64,000 nucleotides of DNA from Anas platyrhynchos. Its lineage: Eukaryota > Chordata > Aves > Anseriformes > Anatidae. Below, piece by piece: positions 29,601 through 41,850 of this stretch (positions are counted from its first letter, which is position 1; each line of letters starts with the position of its first letter). The translations under genes and the position numbers were made by a program. Under the pieces are notes generated by a model, which was not told where the DNA came from, did no database searches, and saw only the letters and a list, made by a program, of their open reading frames with translations. The DNA lies in assembly GCF_047663525.1 (NCBI RefSeq), contig NC_092621.1:10079001-10143000 (forward strand), read 5' to 3'.

Positions 29601-32600
29601 GAGACAAACCCGGGGTACCTGGAAAGCACCGATTAGGCTCAGACTCACCCCAACAAGCCAGCCCCAGGCTGGGAATCATCCAGCTGGGGACACAGAGCCT
29701 GGTTTGGGTGACACGCACCCCACGCAGGAGGCAGGGCAGCAGAGTGGCCCCCAGCCTGCCCTGGCCCCCCACGCACCGTGGCATCCTGCTATATGCCAGC
29801 AGAGCGACGACAAGGGCAGTAAAGGGTCGGGGGGGTGCCTCCTGTTCGGCACGGGGCACCCCAATACCCAGCAGACAGCCAGGGACCGGCAGTGAAGTGA
29901 TCCGGGGGGCTGGGGAGAGCGATCCGCACCCGACTATATCTGTCTCGCTTGGCTGAGTGATGACTAAGGGAGGGACACGAGAGCAGACTGCAAACCGCCA
30001 GGCAGAGGAGGAATTATTTAGGCTGGAGTGTGGGGGTGGAGCGCGGGGGGGGGCTGGAAGGAGCTGGGAGGAGGCTGGTGGGATGCTTTGGCAGCAGCCC
30101 CCTCCCTGGTCCCGGGTACCAAGCCGGGGAGAGGCAGCTCAAGATCTGGGGGGCAGCACCCTGAAAGCTTCCCATATTTCAGGAGAAAATCCCTCCAGAC
30201 AAAAAGGGGGGGTCCTGCCCTTCCCCAGACCCGCAGCCACCACATCCTGCGTGCTGGCACGGAGACCTGCCGTGCTGCAGAGCCAGCAAATTCCCTGCCA
30301 AAGCGACTTGTGTGCGGTGAAACGCCCCACAGCTGCCTGCACAGGGCAGCAGCAGGCGTGCACAGCCCCGTCCCTGCCCGGCCGAGGCGTGCAGGGTGTT
30401 TGCAGGAGCTATTTCTGCTTGCAGACCACACCACACTGTCATGGGCCAGCGGTGGGAACGGCTGCTGGGGGACAGCTGGGGGCTGGCACTGCAAAAATCC
30501 ACCCCAGCGCACACGAGGTGCATTTTTATCAGTGGGGAGAGGAAGGAGGAAAAATGACCCCGCTATGTGGCATCTCTCCTGTGTATGGGGAGCGGAGCTG
30601 AGGCATATTCATGCCCTCCAGCCCAGGAAGATGCTCGCAAGGGGAGAGTCATTCCTAACCCCAAAAACCCCAATGATTTGCAGCCAGGAGTGCCTCAAGG
30701 GGTTAACAAGATCTGTGGCTCCTTTTAATGGTGCAGGTGAGTGGCAGAGTTGAAATGAGCACAGGATGGTCAGAAAGGGCAGAGGAGGTTGGGTCCCTCA
30801 GTTGGCCATCTACAGGCTGTAAGAACAGGACCGTGGTCCAGGAAAGGAGATAAAGTAAAGGGATATAACTCAGTGCCTGCCAGCAGGATTTCATGACTGT
30901 GTGTTCAACAGCAGTGTCCAATAACCCTGGCTGCTTTATCTGATGACTTTATAAAGCCGGTTAATAAAACACTGCTGCAGAGGTACCGGGCTGCTGTCAG
31001 GCCATCCATCTCTTCAGCACCCTAACCCCGTTATGGGGATGAATTGATCAATGCTGGGGAAGTGCCACACGGCCAGCAGCTGGCCAGGACCCTGCTCCCA
31101 GGGGCAGCAACACCCCCATCACCACCAGGTCCCCTCTGCCCCACCACGGGTGCTGTGCCGTGCCCGGCAGGTCCCCGAGCTGGCAGCAAGGGGGGACTCC
31201 GAGACCACGGCATCACCTCGGCTTCATCCCCGCTCTCCTCATCCTCAGAGCATCCTGACATCCTCTTCCGACAGCCTCGGCGTAGCCTGGCAACAGCGGT
31301 ACCGGCATGGCAACGGTACCAGCATGGCAACGTGGGTGCTGGAGGAGAGAAAAATGCCAGCGGATCCCCCTCGCCTTGTTCGGCTTCTGCTTCCCGGCCA
31401 CTCCGTGTCCCCGGGGAACTCCAGCAGGGGACAGCTGCTCCCCATCGCCTGGCATTGCATGAGATGAGTTGTGGGGTCTCAGCACGGGTCTAGGGGGTCC
31501 TGGCATCCCGGCAGGGAGCTGTGGAGGCACACACTACTGGGGGGCTGTGGGGGTTGATAGAGGGTGGGGAGGGCTCCAGAAATGCAGCTCTGGGGGGGCT
31601 CTGGGGCATGCACCCACTGTTTAGTGGCTGGGCAGGATTGAGGCTGGAGATGCAAACCCACCTGGTGGGGTGCAAGGAGGCAAAGCACGGCCCCCACATG
31701 GTGCTCCCCCATCACCCAGCTCTGTCCTTCCTCCAGCACCCCCAAGAGGTTTTGGAAGTCAGGTCCCCTCCACCCCCCAAGTGCACAGAGAAAACCCCAA
31801 ATTCCTCCCGAGCAAGCACTTTAAGGATTGCACATGAGAGAACAAGGAAAGCAAAATGATTTTTTTTAATTATTATATTATTTTGGGGCTGCCAAGGGCT
31901 TTTTCTGGCAGCAAACCCCTCCATCCACCACAGCAGGGGAGACACCAGGAGGATGTCACCAGGCAGGGTCTGCAGCGAAAGCATCCCCTCCACGTGGCCG
32001 GAGACCCGGCACGGGGACCAGCAGAGTTACACAACGCCGTGCCAGGCAGGAGAGAGGCAGTGGGGCCAGCGGGGGTGCGCCAGCCCCCGGCGTGAATTCC
32101 CTGACGTGGCAAAACCTCTCCCGAAGCCCCCCTCGCCACCCACCCGTGCACGCAGGCACGAGCCCACGCGCATACGCAGGCAGGCGCCCACGGACGCCTG
32201 CCTCTAAAGGAGAAGCCTCGCCGGAGGCAGCGCTGAAATAGCGACTTGCCTCATTCATGCGGCCTCCCCGGAAGCCGAGCGGGTGCAGGCAGCACGGGCG
32301 CAGGCAGGCATCTGCGCCAGACGCGCTCGCCCCCCCAAAAAAATCCCCCCCGCAGCCGCCGCCTGCGGCACCGGGCTCTGAGCGCAGCGGGGTTCGCACA
32401 CACACATGCGTGCGTGTGCCTGTGCTCGCACGCAGAGCCATCCCAGGGCAAGGGGGGGGGGGGTTGGGGAGGGGGCAGATTTCACCTGCTACCCCTCCGT
32501 GGTGTGGCTGTGGTCTCCTGCTGTGGTTTGGTCCCAAATGCCTGCAGCAGGCACGGTGAGCAAACCCCCTCCTCGTGGCCAGAGGGGACCCTCCAAGCAC

Positions 32601-34008
32601 AGGCACACGAGCATGTCCCCAGAAAAGCTGGCCCCCATCTCCTGCCACCACCACAACATCATCCTCTTCCTCACACCCCTCTCCTAGGGTCACCCCCTGC
32701 AATGGGGGGACACCCTTGCCACCCCCAAAAGAGGATGTCCCTCCTGTCACCACTGCAGAGAGGTGTCCCAGGGCTCCTGGGGTCTCACATTGTGACACAC
32801 GTGTGACATGTGTGTGACGTGTGCAAGCATGGCATGGCATGTAAATGTAGCACATGCACAGCACATGTATGTGCATGACATGCAACGTGTGAATGCCACG
32901 GGGCACGCAATGCCTGCACACGCATACACGTGGCACAAGCATGTGCTTTTCCTCCTGGAGGGGTCTCAAGCAGAGCACGCCCAGACCCAGTCCCTCCAGG
33001 ACACCCTTGTAGGGGACCGTGGCCTAAAACCTGAAATCTCCATTTCTAAGCTGGAAGGTCTGGCTGGGGTTATCACCTTGGCAAGCACACTCCTTTGGGA
33101 TGTGCTGGCTCACAGCACGCCCTCCCATGCAACCTGGGGCACGTGCAACACGTGCACACGTGTGCACACATGGTGCACGGCTCTGCACAGGGGGTTCAGC
33201 ACGCCCAGGGCACACGTTTGGGGCAGAAAGATGCCTGCTCCCTGCCTGCCCCCCAGCGTGACCCCACTCTCCCTGCGTCCTTACATAACTCCAGCTGGGA
33301 GTGTGACAAGCCACCGCACTGCGCGGGGAGAGGGAGCGCATTCAGCTCATTTCTTTTCCTAGAATAACTTCCTTTTTTTTTTTTTTTTTTAATTTCTTTT
33401 TTTTTCTTAAGCCCGGGGAAGTGCCCGAGAAAACATCCCATCTCCACCACCCACCTCCTCACTGACAGGCTCCCAGCAGCACCCGGCACCGCGGTGCAGC
33501 GCCAGCACGGCATGCGGCAATGCAGGCACCGAAGGGTACCCCAAGCCTGTTCCCTGTCCCCCCTGGGTGCATTTCCTTCCAATTTAACACTTTTTTTTTT
33601 TTTTTTTTTTTTTTGGAGCTTATCTAGAATTTAGGAGCAGCCCCAAGGACTTGCATTCATCCATATTGCTTCCCCCCATGCCAGCGCGGGCTGTGCACCG
33701 CCGGGGGTTGCGTGCCGATTGCTGAGGAGCAGACCTGCAATCGTCCCAGCGTGCAGCAGCTCCCCGGGGCCACGGGCAGCGCAGCCAACCTGCTTTGGGC
33801 ACATTGAATGAGTTTTTGTTCCCCTTCAGCAGCGACAATTTCTCCTCCCCGCCTCCCTCCCACTCTTCCCCTCTGCTTCGGGCTGCACATTCAGTGCCGC
33901 TGCCCTAACTGGAGGCTGAGGCACAGGGGGAATTAGCTTTGAGGCTGGTTTTGCTCCAGCATTAATTTTCCCAGCCCTTTGTTGGGCAGAGATGCCACTG
34001 TTTGTTTG
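26691..34008. other. Gene-free interval between PHF24 and DNAJB5, left part
   Basis: About 7.3 kb, GC-rich, with no supported gene. Long antisense frames here (for example 26656-27804 and 31956-32978 on the minus strand) have low-complexity products and no family match I know. Other contents: a G-run at 32452-32463; 32795-32940 and 33140-33180, rich in CACGTG/ACATGT-like steps; T-runs at 33373-33391 and 33591-33614; and an AT-rich patch at 30920-30980. Confidence 0.4.
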
Positions 34009-34013
34009 CTCCC

Positions 34014-34511
34014 TGTGAGAAAAATCTCAAGTGATTTTCTTCAGATAGGATCTTCTGTGAAGATTTTTTTTATTATTATTATTGTGATTGCAATGGTGGG
34101 CGTCCAGTCAATTAGGGGCACCTCTTAGTAAACAGATCATAACCTTTTATTCCCTATTACCCGATGCCTGATCACCTCCCCAGTTTCCTCAGGGCCGAGT
34201 ACTACAGGTTCACAAGCTACTCAATACCCTATTCCATGCATGTGCAATTTTTTTACTTCTTCAGCCCTTTAATTTCTCATTTTTCCCCCTTTTTTTTCTC
34301 CTTTCTTACGTTTTGAGAACCTGTGATCTTTGTTTTACTGTTTCCCACACCGCTCATCCTGTTTTTCTCAAGCTTCCACCTCGTTTTGGAACAGCGAGGC
34401 CTTCTACTGTCCACTTATCTACGTAGCATTTCTCCTCGTTATGCCTACACAACCACCTTGAAATACAGAAAATTAGTTCTTGACTGCAAAAACGCAACCT
34501 AGTTTCTCACA
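34014..34511 (-). mobile_element. Solo LTR, copy 3 of the three-copy family
   Basis: About 498 bp with ends TGTGAGAA and TTCTCACA on the element's own strand, flanked by a perfect 5-bp target duplication CTCCC (34009-34013 and 34512-34516). It is the inverted counterpart of the copies at 88-600 and 7651-8157. This copy defines the family's boundaries. It has no internal region, so it is a solo LTR. The intact duplication suggests a fairly recent insertion, but no date can be given. Confidence 0.8.
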
Positions 34512-34516
34512 CTCCC

Positions 34517-36514
34517 CAGCCACACCAGGCTGTAACTTTGGCTCCTTTGCTTGCTGTCTTTCAGCAAACTGGAGAGCGGTGCTTGCCAAGGCTCCCTTCA
34601 ACCTTAACCCACTGCAGGCTGCCGGGCTTTGCCTTATCCCCAGCTCAGCACGGGCACTGCACTCAAGATCCCCGCAGCCAGGCAGAAACAGCCACGGCCA
34701 GCTTTATCGGGGTGCCTTGAGGTGCCTCCACCACCTTGAGCAATGGGATGTGGCTTTGGGAATTAACCCCCCTCTCCTCCAGATGTGGCCCCACAGCTGC
34801 CCGGATCTGCAGGGCCTCCACACCTTTGCATCCCCAGAGCATCCTAGCCCTGAGGAGCAATCCTGCGGCTCAGAGGAGAGCTCAGGGCTCTCTGGGCTTT
34901 TGGGGTGTCCTCGAGGCAGCGTTACAGAGGGGGCTGTGGCAAGCAGAGGTCTGAGCCCTGCCATCAGGTGAGGAGGAGCCTGGTTCCATGCTGAGCAGCC
35001 ACAGGAGGAGCAGGGCAGAAGGTTGCTGGGTGCAGCCTGGGCAAGATCCAAGTCCTTTTCCCTGAGGAGCAGGGCAACACACCCAGCAAAAGCACCTGCA
35101 GCAAGCACCTGCTGGAGCTAGAGGCATCGCTGCCAGGCAGGACAGGGTGAACACACCCAGACACCATGGTGGTGGTCACTCGGGGAGACCACCTTCAGCA
35201 GAAAGCTCCAAAAACACCCTGGAAACTCCAAGGACTGCTGAGTCTCTGTCCCCAGCACGTCACCTGCTGCCCACAGTGATCTCTGTGCAGCCACCTGCCA
35301 TCGGGCTGGGGCAGTCACAGGGCTTGGGAGGCAATGAAAACAAGAATAAAATAAAATAAAAGCAAGCCAACCTGTTCTTTCAGAAAACTGCCATTGGCAG
35401 CCAACCCCCAGGTCATTTTTTTTTTTTTTAAGAGGCCACACTTTGGTAGCACCATGGAGGAATTAAGCTTCCTCCAGCAGTCAGCTGGGTACCAATTGTG
35501 CCCTGATGAACTAATAGATAGTGGCACAATCAGCTCCACTTGGAAATTACTGAGTAGATCCACAGATCTGCAAGAGGAAGAGCACGAGAGGGACACACTC
35601 CCAATAGATGTGGAGGGTCTGTCTAGCTCTGACACTACCCACCTCCAGCTATAACCCACCCCTGCTGGGAGCATCCGTGGTTAAAAACTAACTTGGAACC
35701 GTCTGCAGGAGAAAACACCAGGTGCCACAGCTCTCTTCTGCTGAGGAAATCAGAGCAAGCACCAAATCAAAAGCTGGAAGCTGAAATGGAGCCAAGCCAG
35801 ACGTCAGCACATGCCTCCCAGGTGCAGATGGATCCCCAAGGGTGTCCAATGCCCTTTGGATGCTGGCCTCCCTGCTGGGGGTCCCCACAAAACATCACAG
35901 CATCGCCCTTGTTGCCCTCTCATCCCGCTCTCACATGCTCTGCCCTCAGGTTTTGGCTGCTCCACCAGAGTTTGGGCACAGGTGTGGGCACCGGAGGGGA
36001 CTAAGCCCTCCCACACAGAGCCACTCGCATCTCCTCCGTGTGTCTGACACAGGAGCACGAGGGGCTCACCACGGGGGGCTTGCCGCAGTCAGCCTGGGAA
36101 GAGAGGTCCAGCAGGGGCTGGGTGCCAGCACCGGCTGGGAACCACTCGAGAATAGAGGCAGGAAAGAGGGGAAAAAAAAAAATAAATAAATTAAATAACC
36201 CAGCTGGCAGCACAGACACTGCCGGGAGAGGAAGCAGCAGGTTGAGCCGAGGACACGGCTCATTATGCCACCCCCGCGGGTGCACAGCGCAGAGCGGCCG
36301 GCTCCGCCGCCGGCAGTGCTGGCAGGGGGAGGCAGCGGCCGGCATCCTCGACACCGATGGGCAAGGACGGATTAAACATCATCATTAGCGCTAATAGCAG
36401 CTTCCAGCCCCTTCCTCCCGCGTGCCCTCGGGAGACCGGGAAGGCTCTGATGAGATGCAGTGCCACAGGGACGTGGGAGAGGCGGCTGGAACAGGATCTG
36501 CTAGCGCTGTCGCC
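34517..36514. other. Gene-free interval
   Basis: No supported gene. Contains short A- or T-rich runs (35345-35362, 35417-35431, 36171-36198) and an AT-rich patch at 36355-36410 with a TTAGCGCTAA palindrome. Confidence 0.4.
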
Positions 36515-36648
36515 ATCCTTTGAGGTTTTCAAGACCAGGATGGATAAAACCCTGAGCTTTATCCCTCTCTGATCCCCAAGGCTTTGAACAGGGCTTTGGG
36601 CTAGAGACCTCCTGGGGGGGGACCCTTCCCACCTGAATTGTCCCAGTG
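36515..36648 (+). mobile_element. CR1 3'-end fragment
   Basis: 'tttgaggttttcaagaccag', 'gggctagagacctcctgg' and 'cccttcccacctgaattgtc' match the CR1 3' untranslated region in plus orientation. Truncated copy. Confidence 0.75.
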
Positions 36649-38911
36649 CTCAGAGCCGGGCAGGCACAAGCCTGCCTCACAAACACAGCTGGGGTTACAG
36701 GGGCTGGTGGCAGAGCCATCCCTGCTGGGTGGTTTCCTCCAGGGACAGGCCAGGGGCTGGCAGAGCCCAGAGGAACGAGGTCCCCATGCCCTCAGGACCG
36801 TGGTCAGCTTGCAGGTAGGAGCTGCCCCCAAACCTGACCCCACCAGCACCACCTTGGAGATGCAACCACCTCAGACCACAGCAAGGACACCAGAAAGCGA
36901 GGAAGGGGGCAGTAATCCAATATTAATAATTAATAATAATAATAATTGGGAAAGAAAGAAAGAAAAATAAAAAACGGATATGGATTTTTCCTGCAGCCCT
37001 TTCCTCATCCTGCAGCACAGGGTGCTGGAAAAGGAGGGCGGCATCTCCGAGGATGGGAGCAGGCAGGAAGAAGAGACAGCACCGAATACGTGGGCGCTGC
37101 TCTCGCTGCGGAGAACAGAGTACAAACCCTGCTGCTGCCGCCAAGCCCGGTGTCCTCAGATGCATCTCTGGAGCTCACCCAGGCGGAGACTTCCCCGCGC
37201 CATGTGGAGCGGGGGAGCCTGAGCAGGACCGGGGGCATGGCAGCAGTGAAAACCACCCTCCTGCCCACCTGCTGAGCCGTGCTGGGATCCCTGTGCCCTG
37301 GGCAGGCTGAGCTGTGCCCCACATACACCTCCAAATCAATGGGGCTGTGGTGGGATCAGGGGAGAGGTCTCCTTCACAGCAGTGTGACAGCAGCTGGGGA
37401 CTTGGCAGCCACAACGCGGGGCAGGAGGTGGAAGAGCTTGGTGGCTTCATCCGCTGCCCTGACCTCCAAACAGCAAGGAATGATGTAATACGTGTTTTTA
37501 CAGAAAAGCAGCCCCCACACGGTCCCCTGCCTCCCTGTCATGGAGACCAACACACAATGCCTTGGGAAGAGCTGAAGACTGAGGTGAGCACAACACCCCT
37601 GCAACGTGCTCCCCCGCTCCGGCTGCCCATAGCCTGGGGATTTCCTGAGCCAGAAGCATCATCGCTGTGCTCACCACAGCCTGCAGTGGATTTTCTCTTC
37701 AGAAATTTGCTTAATTGCTTTTTGATCCCAGACAAGCTTTTCACACCTCCCCAGCATCCACCCCCCCAAAGGCCAGCAGCTCCAAAATGTTAATCCCAAA
37801 CTGCACCACGAAGCACGCTCGTGCCCCGAGGTGCCACTGCCTATTTCAGCACGTGATGCCCACAAGCCCTTTAAGGGAAAAAAAAAAAAAAAATAAGCAG
37901 CCATTCCCTGCTCACCTTCCCCCAGCCACACATGATTTTATTATTCTCCGTCATCCCTCCCTCAGTCATCTCTTCCCCCAGACGGAAGGGAGCTAGTTTA
38001 TGTAATTGTTCCTTGTATGGAAACTGCTTCATACCTTTAATTATTCCTGTCACCCTTCCCTGCGCTTTTCTAGCGTTTCTTTAAAAGGGTGCCGGATGTG
38101 CTGGCAGACAGGCTGTGGAGGAAGAGCCGTTTTGCTTAAGGCAGCCACTGTCGGGCACAGCACCCAGGGAGGGAAGCAGGGGCTCTGCTGACCCTTCCCC
38201 TGCCCAGCTTTCTGGGCACTATGGGCTGCATCCATCCAGCCCCCATGCTGTGGGCTCCTGAGCCAAAGCACTTGCTCTCACAGCCCTTGTTTCAGCCCAC
38301 ACAGCTGCACGCCAAGCCAGTCATTTGCGGACACGGATACGGTCAGTGCCAGCTCTGCCCCAGGGCCTCCAATGCCTTTCCTGATGAAAGGCTGGGAAAG
38401 GGAACAGAAAAGAGTTTGCAAGCCCAGGGCATTGACATTGCCCTGGGTGAGCGGCACGAGCCCTTTGTAGCAAGAGCAGCAGTCCCTCTGGGTACACGGA
38501 TAGCAGAACAAATAGACAGCAAGATAGACAGATAACAGATAACAGTAAGTGCTGGTTTCATATCGTGATGACTCAGACGCTGTGCAGAGAGCACAATGAA
38601 AACACTGACTCTTCCAGTTCAGGGATGCTCCACAAACACCTCATGGGAGGAAAGGAGCCTGGGCAGCCACCAGTTTCCATCACTGGGTTGATGGAGACCC
38701 CAGCCCCAGGAGAGGAACGAGGGGACCAAAATGCTGTGACGAACCCCCAGGGGAAGGGCTGGTTGTCACCCCAAAATTACTGCGGAATGTCCATTTAAAG
38801 ACATCATGAGGTAAAGTATAAAAGCACAGCACTTTATGCGTGACAGATGCCATGCTAACAGCCCCGATGCCTCACAGCAGCTCTCAGATTCAACATCTGA
38901 GGCTTTGTAGG
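36649..38911. other. Gene-free interval
   Basis: No supported gene. It holds an AATAAT-rich simple repeat (36921-36975), an A-run (37878-37893), and a complex AT-rich block (37925-38095) that could be conserved regulatory DNA. Confidence 0.4.
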
Positions 38912-39169
38912 TCACAGAATCACAGGAAAAGACCTTAAAGATCACTGAGTCCAACCTCTGACCTAACACTAACCAGTCCTCCACTAAATCTTATCACTAA
39001 CCTGTACAGATAAATGTCTTTCAAAGCCCTCCAGGGATGGTGACTCCGCCGCTTCCCTGGGCAGCCCATCCCAATGCCTCACAACCCTTTTGATAAAGAA
39101 TTTCTTCCTAACATCCAACCCAAACCTCCCCTTGGCACAGCTTTATCCCATTCCCCCTCATCCTGTCAG
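38912..39169 (-). mobile_element. CR1 3'-end fragment upstream of DNAJB5
   Basis: The plus strand reads 'cacagaatcacagg', 'gagtccaacctctgacc', 'agggatggtgactccgcc' and 'gataaagaatttcttcct', the reverse complement of the CR1 3' end. Truncated, and it lies about 0.4 kb before the DNAJB5 CpG island. Confidence 0.85.
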
Positions 39170-39479
39170 AATTGTGTTCCCTGCCCTTGGAGTGCTGTGC
39201 CGTGAGGTGAACCGAGCCCTGCTTTTGGGCCAAACGGGGACGAGCAAGGACCGCTTTTTCTTCCCCAAAACCAGCTGTGCATTTTCCCTCAGACACAGCA
39301 GGACCGAAGCTGGGTGACGCCGCCATGACCCCCACAGAGGGGGTGCTGAGGGGCAGGCAGGGTGTGGTGCTTATGGACACGGTGTGGTGGGTGACAGTGA
39401 CTGTGGGGGCTGCAGCAGGTGATTTTTGAGGTGTTTTCCACCCTTCCTGACTCAGGGACAGGAGCAGCACCGGCTGCGG

Positions 39480-39986
39480 GGCACTGAGGTGCCCCCGGCC
39501 CCAACATGGCGGCCGCCCGCTGAGGGGAGGGGGCGGCCGCGCAGCGCCCCGCTGACGTCACTGCTTCCAGAAGCTTCCCGAGGGGATCCCGCCGCGCCCG
39601 GCCGCTATAAAAAGCCACCGGGGCTCGGCGCCGGGGGGGGCGGGGCCTCGCCGCCGCCCTCCACCAATCACAACGCTCCGGCAGGGCGGTGCCGGCTTGA
39701 ACCACCCAATCAGCGGCAGGAGATGGAAGGAGGGGGCGCCCCGCCCCCTCCCTGGAAAGCAACCAATGAGCGTAGCTCTCCGCTCGGATTGACACCCGCT
39801 ATGCCCAATGATAGGGCGAAGCGGGGCGGGAGCTCCGCCCTCCATTCCCGCGCCACGCCCACCTCCCCTCTCCGCCGGGGGCGCGCGGGCGGGACTCCCC
39901 TGACGTCACGGGGCGGGAAATGGGGGCGGGAAATGGGGGGGGGGGGGGGAGGGGGGGGCAGTGCGTGCGCGGCGCCGGCGGGAGCG
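39480..39986 (+). promoter_or_regulatory. DNAJB5: DNAJB5 distal CpG-island promoter and candidate non-coding first exon
   Basis: In order: a perfect CRE TGACGTCA (39553-39560), a three-unit heat-shock element TTCCAGAAGCTTC (39565-39577), a TATA box TATAAAAA (39606-39613), CCAAT boxes (39664, 39706, 39763, 39805), a second CRE (39901-39908), and two E2F-like GGCGGGAAA sites (39912, 39925). The GC-rich DNA ends in a strong donor, GCG|GTGAGT (intron from 39987). Splicing to 45806 would give the standard isoform that starts at 45840. Whether transcription begins after the TATA box or near 39930 is not clear. Confidence 0.6.
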
Positions 39987-40324
39987 GTGAGTTGGGGGGG
40001 GGGCGGGGGGCGGGGAGGGGGTGACAGCCCCCGGTGGGGGGCGGGGAAGGCGTTAACGACCCCCCCCCATCACCACCAACAGCACCACCAACAGCACCAC
40101 CGCCTCCCAGACCCCCCCCTTCAGGTGGGGGCGGCGAGGAAAGGGTTAACCCCTGTCCACAATTTGGGGATTTGGGGGATTTGGGGGGGGGGGGTGACAG
40201 CCGGCTGGGCAGGAAGGGGTTAAATACAGCAACATCCCTCCCCCCCCCCCGGTGTCATCTGGGCAGGAAGGGGTTAAATCCCCCCCCGCCCCCAGTGTCA
40301 CTTGGTCCCTATTGGGGTCACAGC

Positions 40325-40869
40325 ACCCCATAGGGGGTTTGGGGTGACAGGGTCCCTATGGGGGTCACCTCACCCCATAGGGGTCTGGGGGTCATGGTCC
40401 CCGTGTGGGTCACACCACCCCGTAAGGGGTTTGGGGTCATGGTCCCTATAAGGGTCACAGCACCCCATAGGGGTCTGGGGTGACATGGACCCCGTGAGGG
40501 TGACATCTCCCCGTGGAGGGTTTGGGGACACAGCCCCCATGAGGGTCACTTCACCCCATAGGGGGTTTGGGGACACAGTCCCCGTGTGAGTGACTGCTCC
40601 CCATAAGGGGTTTGGGGGACATGGTCCCTATGAGGGTCACAGCACCCTATAGGGGGCTTGGGGGACACGGTCCCCATATGGGTCACAGCACCCCATGGGG
40701 GGTTTGGGGACACAGTCCCCATATGGGTGACAGCACCCCATAAGGGGTTTGGGGGAGTTGTCCCTACGAGGGTGACAGAACCCCGTGGAGGATTTGGGGA
40801 CACAGTCCCCATGCAGGTCACAGCATCCCATAGAGGATTTCGGGGACGCTGTCCCCACATGGCTCACAG
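40325..40869. repeat. 45-46-bp minisatellite in DNAJB5 intron 1
   Basis: Twelve diverged copies at 45-46-bp spacing (starts near 40327, 40373, 40419, 40464 and so on). The unit has the form CCCCATAGGGGGTTTGGGG, then GACA-GTCCC-AT, then GGGTCACAGCA. The period near 45 keeps frames open on both strands, so the open frames here are repeat artefacts. Confidence 0.9.
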
Positions 40870-41430
40870 CACCCCAGAGGGGCTGGAGGTGGGGGACCCC
40901 ACATGAGGAAGGCTGAACCCTGTCCCTATTAAGCTGTACACGCACCCCTGTGGGGCTAGGAACTGGGGAGACTGGAGGGGGAGACTGGGGAATCCTATTT
41001 CCACATAGGATTTGGTGGGGAGGCAGTGAGGGGGCTCAGCCTCGTCCCTACAAAAAGTTACAGGCACCCCAGTGGGGCTGGAAGTGGGGTCCCTATTTGT
41101 GGGGGGGGGTGTAAAGGGGCTTAACCCCATTCCCACGTAGGTGGTGGTGCCCCAGTGGGGCTGGAAATGGGGGACCCTATATGGGGGGGGGGGTATAAAG
41201 GGGCTTAACCCCATTCCCACACAGGTGGTAGTGCCCCAGTGGGGCTGGAGATGGGGGACCCTATATGGGGGGGGTCAGAAAAGGGGCTTAACCCCATCCC
41301 CACCCAAGTACAAGACACCCCACAGGGGCTGGAAACGGGGGACCCTATATGGGGAGGCAACATGGGGGCTTACCCCATCCCCCCACACCCCAATGGGGCC
41401 AAAAGTGGGGGTCCCTACCCCTTTGGGATG
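40870..41430. repeat. About 83-bp minisatellite in DNAJB5 intron 1
   Basis: Adjacent to the 45-bp array. Units begin CCCCAGTGGGGCTGGA and contain GGGGCTTAACCCCATTCCCA. Clear starts are at 41067, 41150, 41234 and 41318, with degenerate ones near 40870, 40945 and 41388. G-runs of eight to eleven bases occur inside the units. Confidence 0.85.
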
Positions 41431-41812
41431 GGGGTGTCCGGGATCCTAACCCCCCTCCCCACTTATCTGTGGGATCCCTGCGGGGGCTCAGCACCAGGAA
41501 GGGGGGGGGGGGGGGGCGAGGGGGCGAACCCCATCCCCACGCAGGTGCCGCCAGGCAGCCGAGTGGGGAGGGGTTGGGTGCTGTGGGGAATGGGAAGGGA
41601 AAGGGGGGGGGGGGAGGGCAGGCGGTGGGGAAGGGGGAGGCGGGCGGTGCGCGCGTGGGGGCCCGGGGATGGGATGATTCATTGCGTGTACTCATGACAT
41701 CGCGGGCTGCTTCCCTGCGCCTGCCAGCCGGCACGGGTGGCACTGCCTTGCCCCGACGCGCCGCGCTCCCCTCCAGCACAACTCGGGGTTTCGCCCGCTC
41801 CCCGGCAGCACC

Positions 41813-41850
41813 ATGCCGGCCATCCTGCTCTTCTGGAGCCGCGCCGAGAG
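41813..41850 (+). CDS. DNAJB5: DNAJB5 alternative first coding exon b
   Basis: ATG at 41813 opens MPAILLFWSRAE, ending in the donor GAG|GTAACG (intron from 41851) in phase 2. Joined to the acceptor at 45805/45806 it continues [12 protein letters not shown] into the main start MGKDYY, so it would encode a DNAJB5 form with 24 extra N-terminal residues. It lies in GC-rich DNA. The phase match supports it, but the peptide is short and I know no matching isoform for certain. Confidence 0.5.

Noticed and set aside
31956-32978. 340-codon minus-strand open frame
   Set aside because: The product is compositionally biased, with Cys/His/Met runs arising from the CACGTG/ACATGT-rich DNA. No recognised domain or exon context.
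39426-40223. 265-codon plus-strand frame across the DNAJB5 CpG island
   Set aside because: It runs through promoter elements and G-runs, and the product is mostly Gly/Arg/Pro/His. A chance frame in CpG-island DNA.
40318-40945. Minus-strand frames coding for repeated (GTVSPNPPWGAVTHM)-like peptides
   Set aside because: They follow the 45-46-bp minisatellite, whose period is near a multiple of three. No promoter or start context.
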